The notes: generated from the sequence alone by a model not told the origin. Shown: positions 45,744 through 54,740, counted from the stretch's first letter. The stretch: 64,000 nucleotides of DNA from Bacteroidetes bacterium CG2_30_33_31 (GCA_001872625.1 MNXP01000076.1:20042-84041); one strand, 5' to 3'. Translations and numbers: made by a program.

Positions 45744-46712
45744 ATGAACCCAATTTTTCAATATATTATCGTTGAGACAGTAAGACGTCAACTTAAAAAG
45801 AAGAATAAAAAACCATCTTCAAAGCAATTTGAAAGAGAAATCCAAAATACGAAGGTTGAATATGCGCATATACTCCGTGACAGTTTTCTAATTCTGTTAG
45901 GAGTTTTATCAACAAGTTTTGGATTAAAAGGATTTTTACTGCCAAATTCATTCCTTGATGGAGGTGTAACAGGGCTATCTCTTATTACAACAGAATTGAC
46001 AGGAATATCACTTTCTGTTTTAATTGTTTTGATAAATATTCCTTTTATGATATTAGCATTCTCTACAATAAGCAGACAATTTGCTATCAAAAGCATTATA
46101 GCAATTATATTACTTGCTATTACTATTTATTTAATTCCATTTACCTCTATTACAGATGACAAGTTATTAATTGCTGTATTTGGTGGCTTTTTCTTAGGAT
46201 TAGGAATAGGATTAGCAGTTCGCGGAGGTTCTGTGATTGATGGAACAGAAGTATTAGCAGTTTTTATAAGCCGTAAAACTTCATTGACAATAGGTGATGT
46301 TATATTAATTTTTAATATAATTATATTTGCTATTGCTGCCTATGTGTTTTCTATAGAAATTGCATTGTATGCTATTTTGACTTATTTAGCTGCTTCAAAA
46401 ACAGTTGATTTTGTAATTACAGGTGTTGAAGAATATATAGGTGTAACAATAATATCTGATAAATCTGAAGAAATTAGATTGGCCATAATTGAAAAAATGG
46501 GAAGAGGATGTACTCTATATTCAGGCAAGAAAGGATTTGCAAAACGAGGCGAACCATTAAAGCAGACGGATATAGTATATACCTTAATAACTCGATTGGA
46601 ATTATCAAAGTTGCAAACCGAGATAGACAAAATAGATAAAGATGCATTTATTGCAATGCACAGCATAAAGGATGCTAAAGGTGGTATGATTAAAAAAAGA
46701 CCGTTAAAATGA
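45744..46712 (+). CDS. YitT-family (DUF2179) membrane protein
   Basis: 322 aa. After a basic N-terminus (1-45) come five or six helices (about 45-235) with family motifs 'GVLSTSFGLKGFLLPNSFLDGGVTGLSLI', 'GGFFLGLGIGLAVRGGSVIDGTEVLAVFI' and 'SKTVDFVITGVEEYIGVTII'. A C-terminal cytoplasmic DUF2179 domain (about 240-322) follows, with 'GRGCTLYSGKKGF' and 'DIVYTLITRLELSKLQTEI'. It is thought to be a transporter or membrane sensor; the substrate is unknown. It stands alone between two direct repeats, which suggests it arrived or was duplicated with them. Confidence 0.88.
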   Translation: MNPIFQYIIVETVRRQLKKKNKKPSSKQFEREIQNTKVEYAHILRDSFLILLGVLSTSFGLKGFLLPNSFLDGGVTGLSLITTELTGISLSVLIVLINIPFMILAFSTISRQFAIKSIIAIILLAITIYLIPFTSITDDKLLIAVFGGFFLGLGIGLAVRGGSVIDGTEVLAVFISRKTSLTIGDVILIFNIIIFAIAAYVFSIEIALYAILTYLAASKTVDFVITGVEEYIGVTIISDKSEEIRLAIIEKMGRGCTLYSGKKGFAKRGEPLKQTDIVYTLITRLELSKLQTEIDKIDKDAFIAMHSIKDAKGGMIKKRPLK

Positions 46713-46738
46713 AAATCAACAGGTACACAATAACTAGC

Positions 46739-46784
46739 CTTCATGTGGCTCGTCTCGTCTTTAGGGACGAGACCAAGCATGAAG
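46739..46784 (+). repeat. Large stem-loop after the YitT gene
   Basis: Outer stem CTTCATG (46739-46745) / CATGAAG (46778-46784) and inner stem GTCTCGTC (46752-46759) / GACGAGAC (46766-46773), with short mismatched joints including GCT/AGC. No T-run follows, so it is not a classical intrinsic terminator. It starts 27 bases after the YitT stop. Confidence 0.65.
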
Positions 46785-46789
46785 CCGCT

Positions 46790-47023
46790 GTTGAACTAAA
46801 TTTCGGCTGCGCTCAATTCGGCGAATCCCCAGCACTGTCTTTTTTCTATAGGTTTTCAAAGGACAAAGGTTTTTTGGCGAACCCAAAAAAATCGATATCC
46901 TCATTTAACTAAAAATCATGCATTCGTTAGAATAGATATAATTCCTATCTTCGTTGGGCATCCCATACAGTTGTCGAGAGCAATACAACGAACTGTTTTG
47001 GGAGTTATTAGACGAACTGACGT
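46790..47023 (+). repeat. Long imperfect direct repeat, copy 2
   Basis: About 234 bp, same order as copy 1, with an extra ~25 bases (TTCGGCTGCGCTCAATTCGG and following) near the start. The stem-loop equivalent (46961-46979, TCCCATACAGTTGTCGAGA) has lost pairing, so this copy looks more decayed. Confidence 0.8.
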
Positions 47024-47251
47024 CGGGCACAATTTGTTTTTTTTTGAATAATATTATTTTCTAAGGTAAAAAAAACAAATAGAGCATTTACTTTGCCAAC
47101 GAATCAACCCAATAAGGAGTGATTTAATTATGCGGCAGTTAATGTGGTATTGACAGATGATAAATTTTCAAATACTCAAAATGCTAAAATCCCTAATACG
47201 GGTCATTGTATTAATTTTATGTTAGCAGGCTTTATCCCTCAAAAATAATTA

Positions 47252-47259
47252 TATATTTG
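47252..47259 (+). promoter_or_regulatory. -7 box directly before the metal-efflux operon
   Basis: TATATTTG matches TAnnTTTG and ends only 4 bases before the GTG start codon at 47264, so the transcript may be leaderless. No -33 TTG is found at the right spacing. Confidence 0.4.
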
Positions 47260-47263
47260 CACC

Positions 47264-47569
47264 GTGAAATATTTCTATTATATATTTTCAATTTATATAA
47301 TCACTCTTTTGACTTATCCCTGCCAAGATGGTGGAGATATTTTATGTATGAATAAAACTGAAAATTCTACAAATAACAATCACACTGATAATGATTGTCA
47401 TACATGTCCGCCTTTTTGTGTTTGCAATTGTTGTCATGTAAATACAATTATTGCATTAAATGAATCTGTTAATGCTATTACACCAATTCCGGTAGCAGTA
47501 ACTTACATTTATAATGTAATCTCTTTAAAAGACATTATTCTTGATATCTGGCAACCGCCCAAAGCATAA
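47264..47569 (+). CDS. DUF6660-like Cys/His-rich periplasmic protein
   Basis: 101 aa from a GTG start. Signal peptide about 1-20 with an early Cys ('LLTYPCQDGGD'). The centre is an unusual metal-binding-like cluster: His/Asn/Asp-rich then 'CHTCPPFCVCNCCHVN' (about 45-60). The form (short exported protein with a Cys-rich core, directly before a CzcA gene) fits DUF6660, which accompanies heavy-metal efflux genes in the Bacteroidota. It may bind the exported metal or hand it to the pump; this is inference from context. Confidence 0.65.
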   Translation: MKYFYYIFSIYIITLLTYPCQDGGDILCMNKTENSTNNNHTDNDCHTCPPFCVCNCCHVNTIIALNESVNAITPIPVAVTYIYNVISLKDIILDIWQPPKA

Positions 47570-47702
47570 TCAATTAGTAAAATCAGGCTATAAATTTGTT
47601 CATAATGCAATATGCGTTATGTCACTTTGTTTTCGGTATATCCAATAAAACAGCCCTGATTTCAGTAAATTCTTATTTATCTAATTGATTATTAAATGTT
47701 TT

Positions 47703-50700
47703 ATGATAGAAAAAATTATTAGTTTTTCCATAAAGAACAAAATCATAATTGGCTTATTTGTTCTTGCACTTGTGGCTTGGGGAATTTTTTCATTAAAAGA
47801 ATTGCCCATAGATGCTGTGCCGGATATAACAAACAATCAGGTACAGATTATTTCCGTTGCACCTACACTTGCTGCAAATGAAGTTGAGCAGTTTATTACC
47901 GCTCCTATTGAAATATCGGTTGCCAATATCCCTGATATTCTCGAATTAAGGTCAGTTTCACGTCTTGGCTTATCCGTTGTAACTGTTGTCTTCAAAGACA
48001 ATGCAGATATTTACTGGACAAGACAGCAGATTACTGAAAGGCTGAAAGAAACTGAAAACATAATTCCCGAAGGTGTTGCAAAGCCCGAATTAGCACCTAT
48101 CTCAACAGGTTTGGGCGAAATCTATCAATATGTTTTGCACGTTAAACATGGCTATGAGAAAAAGTATAATCCTACCGAACTGCGAACTATTCAAGATTGG
48201 ATTGTAAGGCGTGAAATGCTTGGAACTTCTGGCGTTGCTGATGTAAACAGTTACGGCGGATTTATTAAACAATTTGAAATTGCCGTTAATCCTGAAAGAT
48301 TAAGGAGCATGAATGTTACACTTTTAGAAATTTTTGACGCACTTGAAAAAAACAATCAGAATACAGGCAGTGCCTACATTGACAAAAAACCGAATGCTTA
48401 TTTTATCAGAGGCATTGGACTTATCAAAACAATGGAAGACATTGAAAATATTGTTGTAAAATCTTCTGATAATGGAATGCCTGTTTTAATTGGCAATGTT
48501 GCAAAAGTCCAGTTAGGAAGTGCCCCCCGTTATGGTGCTTTCATTGTTGATACAACGGGCGAAGCCGTTGGAGGTGTGGTAATGATGTTAAAAGGAAAAA
48601 ACGCATCACAGGTAATAGACGGGGTTAAAGAAAAAATTAAACTCATTCAAAAATCATTGCCTGAAGGATTGGAAATTGAACCATTTCTCGACCGAACAGA
48701 TTTAGTAAACCGTGCCGTTAGTACTGTTTCACGTAATCTTATTGAAGGAGGTCTGATTGTAATTTTCATTTTGGTTTTATTGTTAGGAAATCTTCGGGCA
48801 GGTCTTATCGTTGCTTCTGTTATTCCACTTGCAATGCTCTTTGCAATTTCCCTGATGAATCTTTTTGGTGTATCAGGCAATTTAATGAGTTTGGGAGCAA
48901 TTGATTTCGGTTTAATTGTAGATGGTGCAGTAATCATTGTTGAAAGTGTTGTACATCAAATAACGCAAAGTAAAACGCATCATGTCGGAATTAAAAAACT
49001 CACTCCACAGCAGATGGATAATGAAGTTTTAAGTTCTGCAAAAAGAATGATGAATTCTGCAACATTCGGACAAATTATAATACTGATTGTTTACTTGCCT
49101 ATTCTTGCTCTCGTTGGCATTGAGGGGAAAATGTTTCGTCCGATGGCACAGACTGTAAGTTTTGCAATTTTAGGAGCGCTGATTTTATCTCTTACTTATG
49201 TCCCTGTTGTTTCTTCTTTATTTTTAAGTAAGAAAACAGAATATAAAAAAACCATTGCCGACACAATTATGAACGGCATAAATAGAGCATTTACACCACT
49301 TTTAAATTTCTCTCTCCGGCATAAAATCACAGTCGTTTTATTTTCTGTTGTTCTGTTTATTTCAAGTTTTCTTTTGTTCAATTCACTTGGCGGTGAGTTT
49401 ATACCACAGCTTGAAGAGGGCGACTTGGCAGCAGGGGTAATGACCTTACAGGGTGGCTCTCTTTCAAATACAATTGAAACAGTTGAGAAAGCAAATAAAA
49501 TTTTGATGTCAAAATTTCCTGAAATAAAACATGTGGTTTGTAAAATCGGTACAGGAGAAATACCAACCGACCCTACGCCAATGGAAACAGGCGATTATAT
49601 CATTGTAATGAAAGACAAAAAAGATTGGGTTTCTGCAAAAACAAGAGTTGAAATGATGGAAAAAATGCAGGAAGAATTATCTGTTTTAAAAGGTGTAGTT
49701 TTCACTTTACAGCAACCCATTCAAATGCGTTTTAATGAATTAATGACTGGTTCTAAACAAGATGTTGCCGTTAAAATATTTGGTGATAATCTTGAAACAC
49801 TTGCACAGAAAGCCGAAGAAATCGAAAAGATAATTCGTACCGTAAAAGGTGCTGATGAAATCAATGTTGAGAAAATAACAGGCTCGGGACAAGTACAGGT
49901 TATTTACGACCGCAAAAAAATAGCGCAGTATGGTGTTAATATTTCCGATATTAATAATCTGCTGAAAACTGCATTTGCTGGAAAAAGTGCAGGAGTTATT
50001 TATGATGAAGAAAAGCGTTTCGATATGGTTGTGCGTTTCGATAAAGATTTCAGGAACGACATTGAGTTTATTAAAAGCCTTTACATTCCTTTGCCAAAAG
50101 GCGGACAAATCACACTCGACCAGTTGGCATCTGTAGAAATTAGAACAGGAACAGCACAGGTATCAAGAGAAAGCACTAAAAGACGTATCACAGTCAGTTT
50201 TAATGTTCGCAACCGTGATGTTGAGTCTATTATTGAAGAAGTACAAAGAAAAGTTGATAAATCCGTGAAACGCCCTGCGGGTTATTATATCACCTATGGC
50301 GGACAGTTTGAAAATCTTGTTGCAGCAAAAAAACGCCTTGCTGTTGCTGTACCTGTTGCTTTGTTATTAATTTTTGTTTTACTGTTTTTTACATTTCATT
50401 CTATCAAACAAACATTACTAATTTATTCAGCTGTTCCGATGTCTGCTATCGGAGGAGTAATCGCATTGTATTTGCGTGATCTGAATTTCAGCATATCTGC
50501 CGGAATTGGTTTTATTGCCTTATTCGGTGTTGCCGTTTTAAATGGAATTGTGCTGATTGCAGAATTTAACAGGCTCGAAAAAGACGAAGGGATTACAGAT
50601 ATTTACGAACGTGTACGTATTGGAATTAAAGCACGTATCCGCCCTGTAATCATGACCGCAGCAGTTGCTTCGCTTGGTTTTTTACCAATGGCTATTTCAT

Positions 50701-52070
50701 CATCGGCAGGGGCAGAAGTTCAAAAACCACTTGCAACTGTTGTAATCGGTGGTTTAATTTCTGCAACCTTTTTAACCTTAATAATTCTACCTGTTTTATA
50801 TGTGCTTTTTTCTCGCAAAAGAAAAGTTCAGATAAATTCAACGCTTGCAGTTATTTTAATAATTTTTTCTGTAGGTAGTCTATTTGTTTTTCCAAATTCA
50901 GCACAGGCACAAAACACAAAGCAGAAAATTTATACATTAGACGAAGCAGTTATACAAGCACTGGCAAATAACGGAAATATCAAAACCGCATCTTTGCAGA
51001 TTGAGTACCAGAAAAAAATAAAATCGGCAAATTGGGAGTTCAAAAAAACCGATTTTCAATATACCTATGGTCAATCAAACTCACTTGCGAAAGATAACAA
51101 CCTTACAATTTCACAATCATTTCCGGCATTTGGCTTAAACATGGGGCAATCCAAACTTTCAGAAGCGAACATAAAAAATTCTGAAATCAGTTTAACCATG
51201 ATACAGGCAGAGATTGTGAATAATGTAAAATCTAATTATTTCAGCCTTGCATATTATCTTTCAAAACTTAAATTACTGAAATATCAAGACAGCCTTTTCA
51301 CAAATTTTTATAAGGCAGCAGAATTGAAAACCGAAAAAGGCGAAAGTCCTATGCTCGAAAAAATCACAGCACAAACGCAGATGATGGAAGTAAAAACACT
51401 GCTCTCTCAAACAAGTGCCGATATATTAATTTTTAAGATAAAACTTAAAGCTCTGTTGAACGAAAAACAAGATATTTCTATCAGCGATAACGATTTGAAA
51501 AAAGCAGAATTTTCTTTTATTTCTGACACAATAGCAATTGCAAACAGCCCTGCTTTAGCCTTAATACAACAGCAATTGAAAATCAGCGGAATTGAAACAA
51601 AAGTTGAAAAATTAAAACTCATGCCCGAATTTTCTGTAGGATATTTTAACCTCTCAAACAAAGATATTCAGGCTGATTATCGTTTTAGTGGCGTTCAGGT
51701 TGGCATTGCAATTCCTCTATTGTTTTTCTCTCAATCTGCAAAAATAAAAGCATCAAGAATTAATGAGCATATTGAACAAAACAATTATGAATATTACAAA
51801 ACGGTTGCTTTTGTAGAATTTCAAACACTTTTACAGGAATATCAGAAATACAAAACAAGTCTTGAATACTACGAAAAAACAGCAATTCCGCAGTCAGAAT
51901 TAATCATTGAGCAATCAGGGAAAAGTTATAAAGCTGGAAACATTGATTATGTTGAATATGTTTTAAATCTCGACAAAGCACTCGATATAAAAAGCAATTA
52001 TTTACAAATGCTCAATCTTTATAATCAATCAATAATTACTATTGACAAAATCATGGGAAAAATTAATTAA
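47703..52070 (+). CDS. CusA/CzcA-type heavy-metal RND pump fused to an outer-membrane factor (TolC-like) domain
   Basis: 1455 aa from the ATG at 47703; an upstream in-frame ATG at 47685 adds six residues. Residues 1 to ~1045 are a full RND pump: 'IKELPIDAVPDITNNQVQI'-type start, two periplasmic loops and twelve helices, with the proton-relay acid in 'GAIDFGLIVDGAVIIVES'. After 'LFSRKRK' a new hydrophobic segment and signal-like 'NSAQAQ' leads into about 380 residues of TolC/OEP-like sequence ('YTLDEAVIQALANNGNIKTASL', 'ISQSFPAFGLNMGQ', long coiled coils). Such fusions are known in Bacteroidota CzcA proteins. The metal (Cu/Ag or Co/Zn/Cd) is not certain. Confidence 0.92.
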   Translation: MIEKIISFSIKNKIIIGLFVLALVAWGIFSLKELPIDAVPDITNNQVQIISVAPTLAANEVEQFITAPIEISVANIPDILELRSVSRLGLSVVTVVFKDNADIYWTRQQITERLKETENIIPEGVAKPELAPISTGLGEIYQYVLHVKHGYEKKYNPTELRTIQDWIVRREMLGTSGVADVNSYGGFIKQFEIAVNPERLRSMNVTLLEIFDALEKNNQNTGSAYIDKKPNAYFIRGIGLIKTMEDIENIVVKSSDNGMPVLIGNVAKVQLGSAPRYGAFIVDTTGEAVGGVVMMLKGKNASQVIDGVKEKIKLIQKSLPEGLEIEPFLDRTDLVNRAVSTVSRNLIEGGLIVIFILVLLLGNLRAGLIVASVIPLAMLFAISLMNLFGVSGNLMSLGAIDFGLIVDGAVIIVESVVHQITQSKTHHVGIKKLTPQQMDNEVLSSAKRMMNSATFGQIIILIVYLPILALVGIEGKMFRPMAQTVSFAILGALILSLTYVPVVSSLFLSKKTEYKKTIADTIMNGINRAFTPLLNFSLRHKITVVLFSVVLFISSFLLFNSLGGEFIPQLEEGDLAAGVMTLQGGSLSNTIETVEKANKILMSKFPEIKHVVCKIGTGEIPTDPTPMETGDYIIVMKDKKDWVSAKTRVEMMEKMQEELSVLKGVVFTLQQPIQMRFNELMTGSKQDVAVKIFGDNLETLAQKAEEIEKIIRTVKGADEINVEKITGSGQVQVIYDRKKIAQYGVNISDINNLLKTAFAGKSAGVIYDEEKRFDMVVRFDKDFRNDIEFIKSLYIPLPKGGQITLDQLASVEIRTGTAQVSRESTKRRITVSFNVRNRDVESIIEEVQRKVDKSVKRPAGYYITYGGQFENLVAAKKRLAVAVPVALLLIFVLLFFTFHSIKQTLLIYSAVPMSAIGGVIALYLRDLNFSISAGIGFIALFGVAVLNGIVLIAEFNRLEKDEGITDIYERVRIGIKARIRPVIMTAAVASLGFLPMAISSSAGAEVQKPLATVVIGGLISATFLTLIILPVLYVLFSRKRKVQINSTLAVILIIFSVGSLFVFPNSAQAQNTKQKIYTLDEAVIQALANNGNIKTASLQIEYQKKIKSANWEFKKTDFQYTYGQSNSLAKDNNLTISQSFPAFGLNMGQSKLSEANIKNSEISLTMIQAEIVNNVKSNYFSLAYYLSKLKLLKYQDSLFTNFYKAAELKTEKGESPMLEKITAQTQMMEVKTLLSQTSADILIFKIKLKALLNEKQDISISDNDLKKAEFSFISDTIAIANSPALALIQQQLKISGIETKVEKLKLMPEFSVGYFNLSNKDIQADYRFSGVQVGIAIPLLFFSQSAKIKASRINEHIEQNNYEYYKTVAFVEFQTLLQEYQKYKTSLEYYEKTAIPQSELIIEQSGKSYKAGNIDYVEYVLNLDKALDIKSNYLQMLNLYNQSIITIDKIMGKIN

Positions 52071-52097
52071 TCTTTATTACAATAAAAAAAAATAATT

Positions 52098-52769
52098 ATG
52101 ATACCAATAGTAGAAGATAATTTAAAAAAGAAATGGTTGTTTAAAATCGTATTTAGATTAAGCATTTTTACAATCATTTATAATCTGATTGAGGGAATTG
52201 TTTCCACCTATTTCGGATTTGAGGATAACACACTAACCTTGTTTGGCTTTGGCGTTGATAGTTTTATTGAGGCAGTTTCAGGCTTTGGTATTGCTTATAT
52301 GATTTTGCAAATAAAACGCAACGCATATAATACAAGGAGCAATTTTGAAAAAACTGCTTTACGTATAACAGGTTTTTCTTTTTACATTCTTTCAGCAGGT
52401 TTAATAATTTCTGCTGTCATCAATCTTTATGCAGGGATAAAACCACAAACAACATTTTGGGGAATAATAATTTCAAGCATTTCAATTGTCATTATGCTTA
52501 TTCTCTATTTGTGGAAACTTAACATAGGGAAAAAACTATATTCCGAACCCATTATTGCAGATGCCAAATGCACGTTGGTTTGTATATACATGTCCGTTGT
52601 TTTACTTTTTGCAAGCGGAATTTATGAACTTACTCATTTCGCTTACGCTGATTTAATAGGCTCTGTAGGTATTTCAATTCTTTCTTTAAGAGAAGGCAAA
52701 GAATGTTTTGAGAAAGCAAAAAACGATAAACTTTGCTCTTGCAGTAGTGATAAAAATTGTGAAATTTAA
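52098..52769 (+). CDS. CDF-like cation transporter
   Basis: 223 aa. Six helices with 'FGFGVDSFIEAVSGFGIAYMI' (about 48-68), matching the metal-site segment of helix 2 in cation diffusion facilitators, and 'IIADAKCTLVCIYMSVVLLFA' (about 155-175) for helix 5, with an Asp/Cys pair in place of the usual His/Asp pair. The C-terminal cytoplasmic part is short and Cys-rich ('CSCSSDKNCEI') instead of the normal CDF domain. It is placed between pump and adaptor genes of the efflux operon, so it likely moves the same metal out of the cytoplasm. Confidence 0.75.
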   Translation: MIPIVEDNLKKKWLFKIVFRLSIFTIIYNLIEGIVSTYFGFEDNTLTLFGFGVDSFIEAVSGFGIAYMILQIKRNAYNTRSNFEKTALRITGFSFYILSAGLIISAVINLYAGIKPQTTFWGIIISSISIVIMLILYLWKLNIGKKLYSEPIIADAKCTLVCIYMSVVLLFASGIYELTHFAYADLIGSVGISILSLREGKECFEKAKNDKLCSCSSDKNCEI

Positions 52770-52797
52770 TTTATTAATTTTTTAAAAATTTAAGAAC

Positions 52798-53979
52798 ATG
52801 AAATCAAAAATATTTTTCGTAATAGTAGTTTTCAGTTTATTCGTAATAGGCTGTAAAAACAAAGTAGAAACCACAGAAGAGCATGGGGGCGAACACGAAG
52901 TATTACCGCCAAACACTGTTGAAATGAACGACGACCAGTATAAAACCGCAGGCATAGAATTAGGTCAGGTAGAATACAAAGTTTTGAGCAATGTTTTAAA
53001 AGTAAATGGAGTTGTAAATGTACCTCCGCAAAATTTAGTTTCTGTTTCAGTAAACATGGGCGGATTTGTAAAAAGTACCGATTTGGTGCAAGGCAGTCCT
53101 GTTTCAAAAGGGCAGGTACTTGCAGTAATTGAAAATCCTGAATTTATTGAATTGCAGCAAAACTATCTTGAAAACAAAAACAAACTCGAATTTGCCGAAA
53201 CCGATTACAACCGCCAGAAAGATTTGTATAAAGAAAATGTAAGTTCAGCAAAAACATATCAACAGGCACTTTCTGAATATAAAAGTCTAAAAACAAAAGT
53301 GTTTGCATTAGAGCAGAAACTCTCATTAATTGGCATTGATTCAAAGCAACTCACCGAAGAAAAAATCTCTCGTTCTGTTTCTGTTGTTGCATCAATCAGC
53401 GGATATATAAAAACTGTAAATATCAATATCGGCAAATATGTAAATCCCACCGATGTTATGTTTGAAATCGTAAACAATCAGAAATTAACATTAGAACTTT
53501 TTTTGTTTGAAAAAGATATTGAAACTGTCTCAATCGGTCAAAAAATACGGTTTTCAATGCCTTATAAAGCAGGCAAAGAACAAACCGCAATAATTTATCA
53601 ACTGGGTAAAACTATTGGCGATGATAAAACAATTAAAGTATACGCCTCTGTCGATAATGTAGATAAAAACCTGTTGCCAGGAATGTATGTCAATGCTTTG
53701 ATAGAAACAAGCAACAATTCCGTAACTTCTTTGCCCGATGAGGCAGTTCTCACATTCGATGATAAAAATTATATTTTTACTCTTTTTGAACGCAAAAAAG
53801 AAGGAGAAAAAGAAATCACAATCTTTAAAATGATAGAAGTAAAAAAAGGAGTTTCAAACAATGGCTTTACTGAAATTATTTTGCCTAAAGATTTTGTTAT
53901 TGAAAAAAACAAAGTAGTTATAAAAGGTGCATATAATCTGCTTTCAGCAATGAAAAATGCTGGCGATATGGCTTGCTAA
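52798..53979 (+). CDS. RND efflux periplasmic adaptor (CusB/CzcB-type lipoprotein)
   Basis: 393 aa. Lipoprotein signal 'VIVVFSLFVIGC' (Cys19), then a His/Glu-rich metal-sensing-like stretch ('TTEEHGGEHEV', about 25-35). The membrane-fusion order is visible: beta-barrel and lipoyl halves ('NMGGFVKSTDLVQGSPVSKGQVLAVIENPEF' and 'VVASISGYIKTVNINIGKYVNPTDVMFEI') around a helical hairpin (about 120-180), then a C-terminal barrel ('LLPGMYVNALIET') and membrane-proximal domain. It links the inner-membrane pump to the outer-membrane part of the CzcA fusion. Confidence 0.9.
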   Translation: MKSKIFFVIVVFSLFVIGCKNKVETTEEHGGEHEVLPPNTVEMNDDQYKTAGIELGQVEYKVLSNVLKVNGVVNVPPQNLVSVSVNMGGFVKSTDLVQGSPVSKGQVLAVIENPEFIELQQNYLENKNKLEFAETDYNRQKDLYKENVSSAKTYQQALSEYKSLKTKVFALEQKLSLIGIDSKQLTEEKISRSVSVVASISGYIKTVNINIGKYVNPTDVMFEIVNNQKLTLELFLFEKDIETVSIGQKIRFSMPYKAGKEQTAIIYQLGKTIGDDKTIKVYASVDNVDKNLLPGMYVNALIETSNNSVTSLPDEAVLTFDDKNYIFTLFERKKEGEKEITIFKMIEVKKGVSNNGFTEIILPKDFVIEKNKVVIKGAYNLLSAMKNAGDMAC

Positions 53980-54016
53980 TTTTTGTTAATAGTTCAAATA
54001 TTAATTATGTATTAAA

Positions 54017-54430
54017 ATGAAAACACATATAAAAATTGGAATAATATTTTGCCTTTTATTAATTGGCAATCATATATTCGCACAAAAACAAACAGAAATA
54101 GAAGACAGCGACATTAAAGGCTATTTTCGCCCGGCTTCCGATCTTAAATTAAATAAAATCACTATTCCAACCGACCTGAAATACAAAAGAAATATTATGA
54201 GTCAAGAAATTGAAAAAACAATCTTCAGCTACCTGACTCAGACTATTGAGCAAGGCAAGCAGCAAGCTGTTGAACGAAACAAAATAGCCGCTTTGCATCT
54301 TATCGAAGAGTTTGTAGAAATACAAAACTTATTAAAAGACCCTTATTTCTTGTACTTATTAGGTTTAAAAGATGACTATTTGAAAAAAGCGGAGAGATTG
54401 AGCAAGTTTTATTTTGAACAAAAAAGTTAA
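54017..54430 (+). CDS. Small periplasmic protein of the metal-efflux operon
   Basis: 137 aa. Signal peptide 1-22 ('NHIFAQ'). The rest is mainly helical and charged ('NIMSQEIEKTIFSYLTQTIEQGKQQAVERNKIAALHLIEEFVEIQNLL'), with no Cys or His cluster. It is the last gene of the operon, 37 bases after the adaptor. No family is recognised; a structural or regulatory helper of the efflux complex is possible but unproven. Confidence 0.55.
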   Translation: MKTHIKIGIIFCLLLIGNHIFAQKQTEIEDSDIKGYFRPASDLKLNKITIPTDLKYKRNIMSQEIEKTIFSYLTQTIEQGKQQAVERNKIAALHLIEEFVEIQNLLKDPYFLYLLGLKDDYLKKAERLSKFYFEQKS

Positions 54431-54740
54431 GAATTATGAAAAATGACGCCATGAAAACATACAGTCAGATAGAAATATTTGCATGGTGTATAATGATGCT
54501 ACTACACGGAAAGGTTCGTTCGGTAGCGATAGTGTAGTTTTTGGGAAAGGGCAAAAAAATCAACATCAAAATATTCCTCTAAGATCAAGCACTTGTATAT
54601 CAACTATAATTATTACTTTAGCTTCGCAGTTTTTTAATCATTTGGGGTTGAAAAAGGGTTATTAGAAGGATTGCCTCAGCTTGAGGGGGGCTACCGCTTA
54701 AGTTCATTATAAAAAATCAAAGCGTATAAAAAAAAATATT
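54431..54740. other. Intergenic stretch with a short ORF, probably decayed
   Basis: 310 bases. A 33-codon ORF (54436-54537, 'MKNDAMKTYSQIEIFAWCIMMLLHGKV') begins 5 bases after the previous stop. Later there is a GC-richer segment (54664-54700). The amino acid pattern of the short ORF (a hydrophobic run after a charged start) could be the remnant of a membrane protein. Nothing else is supported. Confidence 0.4.

Larger units (their letters stand above)
46713..47263. other. Intergenic region with stem-loop, repeat copy 2 and a possible gene remnant
   Basis: 551 bases. In order: a two-part stem-loop (46739-46784); repeat copy 2 (46790-47023); a T-rich stretch; an open frame 47123-47248 without a good start that reads like the end of a protein ('YAAVNVVLTDDKFSNTQNAKIPNTGH' onward); and a -7 box next to the next gene. 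The open frame is interrupted upstream by TGA at 47120-47122, so a decayed gene is possible. Confidence 0.5.

Noticed and set aside
46709..46912. 67-aa ORF after the YitT gene
   Set aside because: It runs through the stem-loop and repeat copy 2, with low-complexity, non-protein-like composition.
45498..47023. Integron attC sites around the YitT gene
   Set aside because: Copy 1 and copy 2 contain ATTTAAC (fits RYYYAAC) and a TTAGAC end, but the two ends are not complementary as attC requires, there is no GTTRRRY core, and no integrase is visible.
53980..54016. Frameshift between the adaptor gene and the next small gene
   Set aside because: The adaptor ends at its normal length, and the next gene has its own start and signal peptide.
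54483..54665. 60-aa plus-strand ORF 'MVYNDATTRKG'
   Set aside because: No signal, no motif, and biased frame use in a stretch that looks decayed.
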